A stretch of 64,000 nucleotides of DNA, taken from the NCBI GenBank assembly GCA_018398805.1, contig JAGFBZ010002123.1:372001-436000 (forward strand), read 5' to 3'. This DNA comes from Hirundichthys speculiger. Taxonomy: Eukaryota; Chordata; Actinopteri; Beloniformes; Exocoetidae. The position numbers were made by a program, and so were the translations under genes. Below the pieces are notes generated by a model. That model made no database searches, was not told where the DNA came from, and saw nothing but the letters and a program-made list of their open reading frames with translations. Shown here one piece after another: positions 47,858 through 57,911 of this stretch (positions are counted from its first letter, which is position 1; every line of letters starts with the position of its first letter).

Positions 47858-48224
47858 CAGTCATGGAAAAAAATTATAAGACCACCCTTGTTTTCTTCAG
47901 TTTCTTGTTCATTTTAATACCTGGTACAACTAAAGGTACATTTGTTTGGACAAACATAACAATAACCACAAAGATTGCTCATAAGAGTTTTATTTAAGAG
48001 CTGATATCTTACCAATTTCCATGGTTTTCTTGATTATCACCTAAATCACTTAAGTTTTTACATCAATAGCTATGGTGCTGTACTACCAAAAACACTGCTT
48101 TTATGCATTCAGTGTTTTCTTTTCTGTCTGTTTTAGTCACATTATGACGTTTAGTGGTACCAGGTATTAAAATGAACAAGAAAGTGAAGAAAAAATGGTG
48201 GTCTAATAATTTTTTCCATGACTG
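47858..48224. mobile_element. Mariner-type MITE with long inverted repeats
   Basis: CAGTCATGGAAAAAAATTAT at the left and ATAATTTTTTCCATGACTG at the right continue as inverted repeats for about 75 bp (both arms include ttcttgttcattttaatacc / its complement). TA dinucleotides flank the element, as expected for Tc1/mariner integration. The 367-bp unit has no coding capacity. Confidence 0.75.
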
Positions 48225-50775
48225 TAAATTTGGTGTGAACACGTGACCCTGTATTAACTAAATTATATGAAGTTGCTCGAAGTCATAACCGTTATTGTGA
48301 AACCAACAGCTCAGGTTTAATTGAAGCAGATTCATTAAATCTATAGTTAAGGGTTTGTTAAATCTGTTTTTTTCTGGAGCAAACGGGGTTACTTTAAGAC
48401 CCAGTCCCATTTCTACCCCTTAGCCCGTCATCTGCTCATTAGTTCCCTGCTGGTGGATCAGTTTATGGCAAGTACAACTAGTTGGATGTTGTAGCATTGC
48501 TGCGGAGTCATATGGGTATTAGATGTGGAAATAAGCAAGAATTTTTTTTTGCAGAAGCGAACACAAACTTCTTTTTTTTAAGTGATATACAAAACTGGAT
48601 GTAACATAAAACAGTGGTTTTCACGATTTTATAATCCTTGTTAAAGCTGAAAATTCTTATATTTTTGTGTTTCTTTTTGCTTGGTCATGCAGTCATGTTG
48701 CTCAGTTTCCACGTACTCCTCCGTCATTTCAAGTGTCCTGAAAAATCTATTTGGAGGGCTGAGTGGCGCTGCCGCCCACATAAACGTGCAAAGCATAGGG
48801 GTAGGGATAAGGGATAGAAATGGGATTGGGGCTTAAGTTTGTGGCATGACCTTCTCTGGGATTTCACCTCTGATGTTAAAAAAAAAAGTAAAAAATCACA
48901 ATACTTTTTTAAATTTACCACGCCAACCATTCATGTCTGCCATTAGGTTGATCGCCACCAACCAAACATATTAAAAACAGCATGTATTCATGTATTCAGC
49001 GTCGATCTCAGAAAACCCAGTTCACCGCAGTCTCGTTCCAGAAAATACACAATTCAAAGAAGTCACTGAATCCACAAAGACAAGCGGTGACACACGTCCA
49101 GCATGAACTGAACACATCCTCTGTTATCTTCCTTCCCTTTGAATTTTGCTTCACTGTCACGCATTTAGCGCCAACGTTCTCCATCAAACTTCAATTATCA
49201 CCCATTAATGTGTTTTTCAGTCACAAGTATTATCCAAGGTAGAGGTGTCGACTCAATTATGGCTGATATAATCATATTTTTTTGGAGAACTAGGTTTAAC
49301 CGCGGCCGATTGCACTTCCTGATTTGAAACTCATTTATTTCTTCTCTTCGGGGAACGGCAGAAGTTACAAGTCAAACGCAGAGACGTGACCTAACGTGAT
49401 CGACTACCGCACTGACACGGGCGTACTCTCCGAGGCCTTTCCCAAAAAAAGTGTTGTTTTTTTCTTTTCTATTTGTCTCTTTTTTTTTTTTTTTACGTTT
49501 GGTTGTTTTCAACTCTGTTAAGGCAGGAGTTCATTTTCCACTGGATGTCATTCTGAGGATAAATTGCCACAAAGGGGAAGATAATATATTACTACCTCAG
49601 AATCAGTGTCATTGAGTGGAGCTGGTACAAAAAGTAATTCATCGCTCAATTACCCAGCTAGATATTCTGAGAATGAGCTTCATCGCGAGGCAAATGAAGG
49701 GGGCCTGCTGTCTCTTTTCTTTCAGAATACCAACAGTCTTCGCACCAGACAAGGGCAATTACACTTTGCTTCTCGTTCTGACGTCTGTCCCCCCGTTGAA
49801 TCGGGAAATTAAGGCAAGATGGTTATCATCTTAATTTCTGAATAACATGGGCGGTGTCTGATGCGTCGGGTTAGCATGCGGGGTCAAGGTAAAGACAGAG
49901 ACGGTTATTTAAAAAAAAAAAATGCTTTGAGCCTCTATTTCAAGGGGATTCTGGGCTCGCTTTGCATCACTCAACGAGATGAGAAATTGCTGATTAGCTT
50001 GGCTCACCATGGAAACCATCCCACGTTTGTCCTCTGTTTCTTTGCAGATCCTGTTGGGAAGCCAGTCGTTTGCGTTCAGGCAGATAGATGGGTGCAGCTG
50101 GTGAAGTCCATCTGTTTGCTGCCACTTTAAGAAAAATACCTTGCGGCCTAATTACCCAAACAATGTTGGGAAATCTTTTTTTTTTAATAGGTGTATGTGT
50201 GTGTGTGTGCGTGTGTGTGTGTGTTAGCTTCCATCATCAGTAGTCAAATCATTTTTCTAACCCCGTCCAACTATTTTTAGTGGAGCGACTTCATTTCAAT
50301 TCTTCAGCTCAGCGTAATAACTGGCTGTCAGCCTGTCAGTCGATAGATGGTGTTTGCTGTTTTCTCAGCCTGACATTTTGGTAAACTTTTTTTTTTTTTT
50401 TCTTGTCAGTGTGAAAATCACGAAGATGCAAAGATGGTTGCGGGCCATCAAAGCTATTAAAACACCTCCTGCATCAAGAAAATAATCAAATGGACACAAC
50501 CCTCCAGAGGACAGTGATTAACAGGAAAAAATAAGATTTAATACAAAGCATAGGAGGGAAAAGACTACGGTCATTAAACAAGGTCAAGGGAATGCTAGAG
50601 ACTTGCCACAGGTGACGTGTGGTGGGAGCTAAAGGGTAAAGGAACGGCACAGAACTGGACAAAGCCTCTATCATCCATTGATATTTGACGAGCACATTTT
50701 TTAAAAATGTTCTTAACAGTAAAAAATGTGCAAATTGACTTTGGGGATCTGGAGATCGACTTCAATTCGTGCCAG
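48225..50775. other. Intergenic, nothing recognised
   Basis: It has a (GT)n tract at 50191-50225 and T runs at 49480-49494 and 50388-50401. ORFs here are short and overlap one another. No gene was identified. Confidence 0.4.
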
Positions 50776-50811
50776 ACTAGGGTTGGGAATCGAGAACCGG
50801 TTCCTGTAGAG

Positions 50812-51139
50812 CAGCCATTCCCAAACTTCAGAATACCAAGGCCCAATTTGAAATTTGAAAATTTTAAGGCTATGTTCTGACATTAATGTAAGGGGTCAAC
50901 AAATAAGGTGACACTTGTCATATTAAGTTAAGATGACGGTAGAATAAAACTTAACTGGTTTATTTTACTTCTTAATGTTTTTAAATCATGTCATTAATAT
51001 TTCACAGTAATTAAAAACATATTCAAAAAAGATCGGGGATTTAATACATATTTGTTTAATTTTAATGACCTCTCACAGCCCACCTGCAGTACCGCGACGG
51101 CCCACCAGGGGGCCGCGGCCCACACTTTGGGAATCACTG
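50812..51139. mobile_element. hAT MITE family A, copy 3
   Basis: This 328-bp copy has the ends CAGCCATTCCCAAACTT and CTTTGGGAATCACTG and an exact CTGTAGAG duplication (50804-50811 and 51140-51147). It has internal deletions relative to copy 1 in the region after ttgaaatttgaaa. Confidence 0.85.
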
Positions 51140-51329
51140 CTGTAGAGAACCGGTTCCGTGTGTTTCAATTCCATGGAATTGTTTGGCAGTTTATCCAGCG
51201 ATTCTATTATCGATTCCAACCAGCACGAATCTCACGTAATTTACGCAAGTTACGCACAGTCAATTCCAGAAAGCACTTACGTGATTAAGTTACGTCGGTT
51301 TGGCACGCGCATTGGAGTTGTAAACAACA

Positions 51330-51569
51330 ATGGCGCCCACCAGGTTCAAACGCTCCAAAGTTTGGCTTCACTTCACAAAGAAAGATGACAAAGAGGCAAC
51401 TTGCAGTCATTGCAAAGTGGAGATAACAGCGTCGGGAGGGAACACGACTAACATGCAGAAACATTTGCGCACACAACATGCGATAATGTTAAACGAGTGT
51501 TGTGTTTGTGACCCGCTTCGAACTGATGGACTGATGCGGTTACTACGGAGGGCAACTGATCTGCTCTGA
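51330..51569 (+). CDS. BED zinc finger ORF (hAT transposase N-terminus)
   Basis: The 79-codon ORF begins MAPTRFKRSKVWLHFTKKDD and continues KEATCSHCKVEI...NMQKHLRTQH. The W..F, C..C and H....H ligands give a complete BED-type zinc finger, the DNA-binding N-terminus of hAT transposases and of the domesticated ZBED proteins. The finger is intact but the frame stops soon after, without a catalytic domain. It is most likely a relic. An intact finger could in principle be reused as a 5' exon, but I see no donor that proves it. Confidence 0.6.
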   Translation: MAPTRFKRSKVWLHFTKKDDKEATCSHCKVEITASGGNTTNMQKHLRTQHAIMLNECCVCDPLRTDGLMRLLRRATDLL

Positions 51570-51744
51570 TCTGCTGCACCAAATAACTCAGAGGATGCCA
51601 CCAATTCTCAAGAGTACCCTCAATTCAGAAAGTAGCTTATGGAGTTCGAGGCCAGCCTCAACCTCTATTCAATATTGGGTTCAATATCTCCAACAATTTA
51701 CATTCCAGATATTTATTTAATTCCTCTTGTTTTGGGTTTGGCCC

Positions 51745-51886
51745 TGCGATGGACTGGCGACCTGTCCAGGGTGTACCCCTACCTTTTGCCCGTAGACGGC
51801 TGGGATAGACTCCAGCAGATCCCTGTGACCCTTCGAAGGATTAAAAACGGGTATAGATAATGGATGGATGGATGGATGGATGGATG
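51745..51886 (+). repeat. L2/Maui-type LINE tail, copy 2, with (ATGG)n
   Basis: It reads tgcgatggactggcgacctg, then gggatagactccagcagatc, and ends in a (TGGA)n microsatellite at 51860-51886. This is the standard 3' tail of fish L2-clade LINEs. Confidence 0.75.
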
Positions 51887-52379
51887 TTTTGGGTTTATCA
51901 GAGGTATCATCAGTACAGTTATTGTGGAAACTTGGGGATCAGTGTTATTGGGCATATCTAACTGTAACTTCAGGAAAAAAAAAAAAAGGGATTTGGAAAA
52001 AGTAGCATCCCGCCCTGCAGATCCAGTGAATATGGAGCTGAAGTGGGCAACGCTTTCTATTTCTCAAAACCTTTCATGTGTTATCAGCCTCTCACTTCAA
52101 TCACTGGTGTGCAACGCTTCTCTGGTAGATAAGAGGTTTTGTCATCATGCCTTGTTTTTGATGTTCCCCTGCTCCAACACACCTGATTAAAATGCACATG
52201 CAGGTGCCGCGGTCCCCGAGAGATGGACTGGGAAGCATAAGCAGGACAGGACTCAACTTTAAAGGATCAACAACAGTAAAAACCATGCTGACAATCATTC
52301 CATAGCCAAGATTTTTTTTTTTCTTCCAGTTTCAAGAATGTCCATTGATGCAACCTTATCTGTTTTATGTTATCTATAT

Positions 52380-52900
52380 GGGGGGCATGAAAGATGTCAG
52401 AGGGCCAAGGAGAAGGTCGGCCCCTGGCCAATCTGGGGCCCTAAGCAGAGTGACATGTAGGTTTACAACATTTATTTGGAACTTTCTGGAACAAAAGTGA
52501 CCATATTTCAACATTTTCCTGTCACAACCTCTTTACTGTACGTGTAAAGAGGTTGTAGAACGAGTAAACGATGTTTTGTTTTCTTTTTTCTTTTACGAGC
52601 CATCGTGCTCATATTGTCGTTTGGACGCCATCTCTTCATCATCAACAACCGGTCCGTGCATCTGACCTCTGATTGGTCAGATGCTGTGCTGTCAATCATC
52701 ATTGTGGCGATGTGTGCGTCAAATTACGCTTCAGTTTTTTCTCTCTCAGGCCTCGGGGCGCGCCTCTTGGCAGTCTTGCATGCCGTGCACTCCGCGAGCA
52801 TTGTTTGGTAATTTGCAGAAGGTGCATCTCCTCATGTAGATTGGGGGCCCCTCATGGGCTGCGGGGCCCTACGCACAGCGCGTGTTCGGCGTATAGGGAG
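52380..52900. repeat. Possible gggccc-rich repeat with central stem-loop
   Basis: The flanks share ctggggccctaagca and ggggccctacgca motifs. The interior has a gcatctgacc/ggtcagatgc stem at about 52659-52684. This suggests a DNA transposon remnant, but its ends and class are not established. Confidence 0.3.
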
Positions 52901-53516
52901 GGGCGGCGCTGCATCAGAAACGTTCAACTCTGAACTCTGCCAAGGCCAAATGTCTTTAAAATCGCCTGGACAAACATTGAAACAAACATGTGTTGCAAAC
53001 TAGCCATGGGCCTACACTGTCAGAATGTGAATTTGTAACATTCCTGACTCTTCTTTTAAAGACTGTTTCAGACATTTTCCTAGAGTTTTTAACTTTTACC
53101 AACAGTTTGTTTTGTTTTTTTTCTTTAAAGACGCCTCCTAGAGTTTTTTAAACTACCAAATACATTAAGATCACCTTTTGAGCAGATCTTAATCAGTAGC
53201 ACTTCTGCAGTTTTACAATCTACAAGCCATAACAAAAGTCAAGTAAGTCTTGGTTGTAAAACAGAAACAGTTGAAAGAAAGTTTGCCATTGTCAGCACTG
53301 TATGTGGTGCTGCGTTACTTTGTACTCACGAAAGTCCTTCTTTTGGAACACGACCTTCATCTGGCTTCTCTTAGTTGTTGGGTTTTTTTTTTCATCCCTT
53401 TTCATCGTTTGTTGGTCATGCTGTGTCACTGTGGCTGGTTTGTTATTCAGTTTGAATCCCTTTGTTGTCACACGTGGGTTGTTGTGGATGCTGTTCCCGC
53501 TTCTGTAGCTGTTTCA

Positions 53517-53600
53517 CTCGAAAGACAGCGAGGACCGACTCCAACGGGCCCCTGTGGACCTGAATAGGAAGAGGCAGGTGGAGATAATGAATGGATTGAT
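53517..53600 (+). repeat. L2/Maui-type LINE tail, copy 3
   Basis: A short diverged match: gaccgactccaacgggcccc, ctgtggacctgaataggaag and ggtggagataatgaatgga. It lacks the first third of the tail. Confidence 0.5.
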
Positions 53601-55195
53601 TTTGCAAGTCAGGTGGGGTCTTTGACTCTTTAGGCCCTGAGGCCTTTTTCTCAGGGGTCTATTCACTGATCTGGCCATGTATTTAAATCCCAGCGCAGGA
53701 TGAGATCAGGAGGTCAACAGTTTCATACAGACGGGGATTATTGCAGACTCCTTGCGACAAAGCTGATTGCACTTTTGAGAAGTCAGGGCAGCGACAGGCA
53801 GGTGCAGGTTGACCTGGCAAGTGGTCTGAATATTTATGTCCCCTGCTACGAATCCTGACGTTCCTCTGTGAAGAAAGTTGAGAAAGAGGGCAAACAAACT
53901 TTGCTGTCATCGTGTGAAATTGGACTCCTCTCCCAGCTTTGAGCCGCAACCCTTTGAACTTGAACGATCAAATGGAATACATTGTGTTAGTGGACTCTTA
54001 TCTGCCAAGACCTTTCTGCATTTTATCAAACTATGCCAAAAATGATCATTCGTTTTCAGTGTTCATATGTTGTATTTGTTGACCAGCTGGAAATGCTTTT
54101 TCTGATTGATTTTGGCCTCTTTCTTTTAATCTTCACGAGCTGGTTACCCACGGACAGAATCCCACACTAGATTTTGTGGTGTACCATCTTAGAGCTGCAC
54201 GCATGAAAAAAAAAATCTGCATTGCAACCCCTTCTGGCCAGACGCCTGCTGGCTTTGAAGTTGCTCCCTGATGTAGCCGTTGCAATTTGTGCCCCTATTT
54301 GTTATATCACGTCCTATACACTGTGTGGCTTCTTCCTCTGATGTATTCAGGATGAGATAACTCAACTCTGATGGGCTGTTGCATCAGGTAATTATGACGC
54401 TTTCATCTCCCCAACGGTCTCGTTTGCACGGGATCAACTTGCGCTCATTTCTAGACATCGTTCCTTCTAGACTTTTCAAGTAGTTTTTTTTCCTTTTCAC
54501 ATTCTAGCTTTGACAATCTTAAGTTTTCTTGCTTGGTTTCATATCTTTAAGATTTAACCCTCATCAAACTTGGTCATGACCATGTAAATCAATTAGATTT
54601 TACACATTTAATCCATCAGCCTTGGATTTTTGTGTCCATGACGACAAAGAAGGTTGTGTTTTGTGTGCCAATGACCGGATAGTCTGTCAATAATTCCTGC
54701 ATGTGTGAAGCTTGAGAATTTTGTCTCTGGTTTGAAGTTATAAACCGAATCTGCTGTTTAAATAGTTTATAAAGCTCTTCCACATGTTCCTTGATGTTTT
54801 TGATTTGGCTTTTCTCTAACAGGCCTGATTTTAGGATAATGAACCATGAGACTCACGTTGCCCATCATGAATATCACGTCTATTTGTGGCTCTGCTTGGA
54901 TTATTGGATTGATTGATTTAGGTAGTTCAGCCAATCACGTTTAGCACTGTCAAACCAAGATGGAAAAACAGTGTGGGCTCAGTGTGATGCAGTCTAGATA
55001 TCATGCGCTTGCTGCTTTTCAATCTTGGATTTCAAATGCTCTTTGTATGCCAGGAAAAAAAATATCCTTATTCCACTTTAATGGTTGATTCTCACACAAC
55101 CCCAGATCTCCTGAAAATGGAACGTAACGTGATTGGCTGGACGTTGGCTGAATTGAGACAGGGATCGATTGCTTCTCCCTGGTGACCCAGATGTT
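53601..55195. other. Intergenic, nothing recognised
   Basis: No gene, element ends or RNA genes were seen. The two minus ORFs at 53683-53949 overlap each other and have no domain. Confidence 0.4.
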
Positions 55196-55204
55196 GAGTC
55201 TGGT

Positions 55205-55440
55205 TCTTTTTACACTGAATTTTTTGAGGTTGAATTTTTTTTTACACTGATTTTCTTTTTAGAAATTGAATTTTTTTACACTGAATTTTTTTTAAATGTT
55301 GATTTTTTTTTTTACACTGAATTTTTTGGCGAGTTGAATTTTGAAAAACTGAATATTTTAAGACAACAATTTTTTTTAACACTGAATTTATTTTAACAAA
55401 ATAAAATTCAGAGGCAAAAAAAAATTCAGTGCTAGAAATC
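55205..55440. repeat. AT-rich tandem array of acactgaatttttt units
   Basis: At least five diverged units of the form acactgaattttttt follow one another on the plus strand with variable T runs and spacers. They are followed by the inverted form aaaaaaattcagtg at 55423-55432, so the array can fold back. The units are too irregular for a simple microsatellite. Confidence 0.6.
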
Positions 55441-55491
55441 TGATGTTTTTTCAAATTCAAAGTCTGATTTTGATGCTGAAAAATTTCAATC

Positions 55492-55860
55492 TTAAAAATT
55501 CGTTTTCAAACTCAGATGGCACAGAAATACTTCCATAGTTTCTTGCTTCCGTGCTGCGCAAGCAGTACATGCAATACTGAAACTCACCATTTGGGGGCAG
55601 AATGCAGAGCCAGAATCAAAAATACAACAGTATGCAGGAAGCGAGACAGAAACTAAGTTATTCTTCTGTTTAAAAAATAGTATCTTCAGATAGGCCATGT
55701 TAGACCATGAAATCAGTGTCGTTGGATAAGGGTTTGTTTGTCTCGTTTTACCGATTTGGGAAGTTCCGGCCACGAACACATGGTTTAACATTATTGTCTC
55801 ATTTGCTTTTATTGCTAGAGAAAAAGACTGTGTATAATTAGTATAATTAATTATACACAC
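55492..55860 (-). other. Unassigned minus-strand ORF, probably repeat-derived
   Basis: The 122-codon open frame ends at the edge of the tandem array. It contains AGTSQIGKTRQTNPYP and CIACTACAARKQ but no domain that I can name, and its codon bias is weak. The end at 55831-55860 is a near-palindrome (gtgtataatt...aattatacac). It is likely part of the same repeat as the array. Confidence 0.3.
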
Positions 55861-56164
55861 TGAAGGTTGTGTATAACTTCAAATCTCTTCGTGAACGTAC
55901 AGTGTAAATGAGTTTTACTGCACACATACAGATTTACAGATACAATGTTTTGTGCTAGTGCTTTCGTCAAATTATGAAGCAGCTGCTGCAATTCCAGTCT
56001 ACCACCAGGTGTCACTGTTTCTCAAAGTGAAGCCGCAACGTTTTGAATAATTTTTTAGTCCAAAATGAAAGAGACCGTCAAGGCTACATTCGCCCATTGC
56101 TACATCTCACGTATACGTGCTGTATTTTTTTCGAGGATGTGCTCAACCGATGGCCACGATACGC

Positions 56165-56262
56165 TCACGTACGCGTTATAGGGCTGAAGGCTCAAACCAG
56201 GGACCTTCTAGCTGTGACGTGACAGCGCTAACCATCAAGCCACCATGCTGCCCTGGATTGTA
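56165..56262 (-). repeat. tRNA-type SINE head
   Basis: On the minus strand it reads ggcagcatggtggcttgatg, gttagcgctgtcacgtcaca and gaaggtccctggtttgag. This is the A-box/B-box head of the common fish SINE (ggttagcgctgtcgcctcacagcaagaaggtcctgggttcg-like). It is related to the head at 24298. Confidence 0.55.
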
Positions 56263-57740
56263 GTCAGTTATATTGTTCACTGTGTTACTGATTAGATTAG
56301 AACGCACAATCTAATTAAAAAAAAAATAAATTGTAGCCTCATGTGCTCTTCTGTCATGTGTACAGATCTATAGAACATAGTTGATGATTGCTGAATAATC
56401 CCAGTCTGGAGGAATGGTCAATTAGGAAATCAGAAATCTGCAGATGAACACACTCTGATCTTGATTCCAGGCACTGATATTTGACGAATCTTTAGTTAGT
56501 TGAATTGGACCAATTTTGCACGACTCTGCGGAGAATAACAAGCGCCTGACCCTAATTATCCCTGTCACCTCCAAGTGCACGGTAAGCATTTCCCAGTGGA
56601 GTGATTCAGCTTATCATTCTGCCATGCAGCTGCTGCAGTTGCCTAATGATGTTGCCAGGGTCGTGAACATTTTCTGGAGGGGACCTGTCCCCGTAGGATG
56701 GCAACCTGACTGCTTTGCGAGAGGTGACTGTCTGAAGCGGAGTTGTCCAAATGTCGCTCCTGATGCCGTTGCTCTTATTGCATCAGGACTTCTTCCATCA
56801 AAACTGATGATCCAAAGAGATTGGAAATCAGCTTTCAGAGTAACAGAACACAACAGACTCATAAACACACAAGCGAGCGTTGGCGGTGTGTGTTAAAACC
56901 AGCGTGGCTTGTGTCTAATCTGAACTTTAACCCCTTCACGCAGATGTTCAGGGGCCATATGTGACTCACAGACTGGCTCCAGAGGCTACTTTCAAGCCCC
57001 CTCGAAGTGGCTGTGTCCAACTGGGTGTTAACAACTGTAAACAGTGCTTATACACACTCATAAGTCTTCATTAATGTGCACATACATGCATGATGCAAGT
57101 ATTTTTTTTTCTTTTGCAGCTCAGACAACAAACAGCATCTGTAGGAAAAACTGGATATTTCTGGAAATACTACTGAGACCTGGGGATCTGAGTGCTGTAT
57201 TCTGTAAGGAAAGTGAGATTTATATAAATTAAGTGCTTTGGCACAATAATCCTGTCACGAGCACGCCGAGAACATTTTGAATAGGTGGAATCAATACCCG
57301 GGGTGTCTGTTCGTAGTGAATACTTGACACATTGTATACAGTCTTATGCCTGTAAATCTGAAATTCCTTCAAGAAAGCAATGTCTTTTATCGGTTAAGAA
57401 GAAAGGGAGATTTCAAGTTCAGCTTGCTATGGTTGCTTTCAGTTTTAGATCTAAAAGAAATGTTTTACTTATCCATATGAAATGATACAATTTTCATTGA
57501 GAGAGTCAGTAAATATGGATGCAGCTGTCAGGATGTCTCTGATATATGTTCTAAATTTCAGTAGGCCTCAATACTTTACAGGTCGTTTAATATCTGAAGC
57601 TGCATTTCTTTTATATCAATTGCAAGCTTCATCTTCACTGTAAATTTCTTGAAGATTCTCGTGAAACAATTTAATCTTCATTTTATTTGAATCTGTGTTA
57701 CGCAGGTATGAAATATTCAACCAAAAAAAAAAAAAAAATC
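56263..57740. other. Intergenic, nothing recognised
   Basis: The overlapping ORFs at 56516-56896 (+) and 56614-56868 (-) are shadows of each other with no domain. No element ends were found. Confidence 0.4.
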
Positions 57741-57750
57741 ACCTCTCTGG

Positions 57751-57879
57751 GCTGCAGGGTAGCTCAGTGGTTTCAGCAGGCGGCCCACGTACGGAGGCTG
57801 CATCCCTCCCTGCAGCGGTCACAGGCCCAACTCCCTTCCTCCTCTTCACTGTAAATAAAGTCCACTAGTGCCCAAAAAA

Positions 57880-57905
<26 letters not shown>
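57751..57905 (+). repeat. tRNA-derived SINE fragment with AAAT tail
   Basis: It reads gctgcagggtagctcagtgg (A-box-like), aggcggcccacgtacggaggctg, and a diverged B-box region, and ends in aaataaataaataaata and taa repeats. It corresponds to a frequent percomorph SINE. It is not a functional tRNA: the B box (ggtcacaggccc) is degraded and no cloverleaf forms. Confidence 0.55.

Positions 57906-57911
<6 letters not shown>

Larger units (their letters stand above)
50778..51640 (+). mobile_element. BED-finger hAT element, 5' part, with MITE insertion
   Basis: The left end TAGGGTTGGGAATCGAGAACC is typical of a fish hAT family. A family-A MITE (50812-51139) lies 34 bp in, with its 8-bp duplication in the element sequence. 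The BED finger ORF 51330-51569 follows. No matching right end (ggttctcgattcccaaccct) was found before the L2 tail at 51745, so the element looks 3'-truncated. Confidence 0.6.

Noticed and set aside
56516..56896. 126-codon plus-strand ORF
   Set aside because: It is open on both strands, has no recognised domain or splice sites, and its codon bias is not convincing.
57751..57840. Possible tRNA gene (tagctcagtgg)
   Set aside because: The B box is degraded, no cloverleaf can be drawn, and it is followed by an AAAT tail, so it is a SINE fragment.
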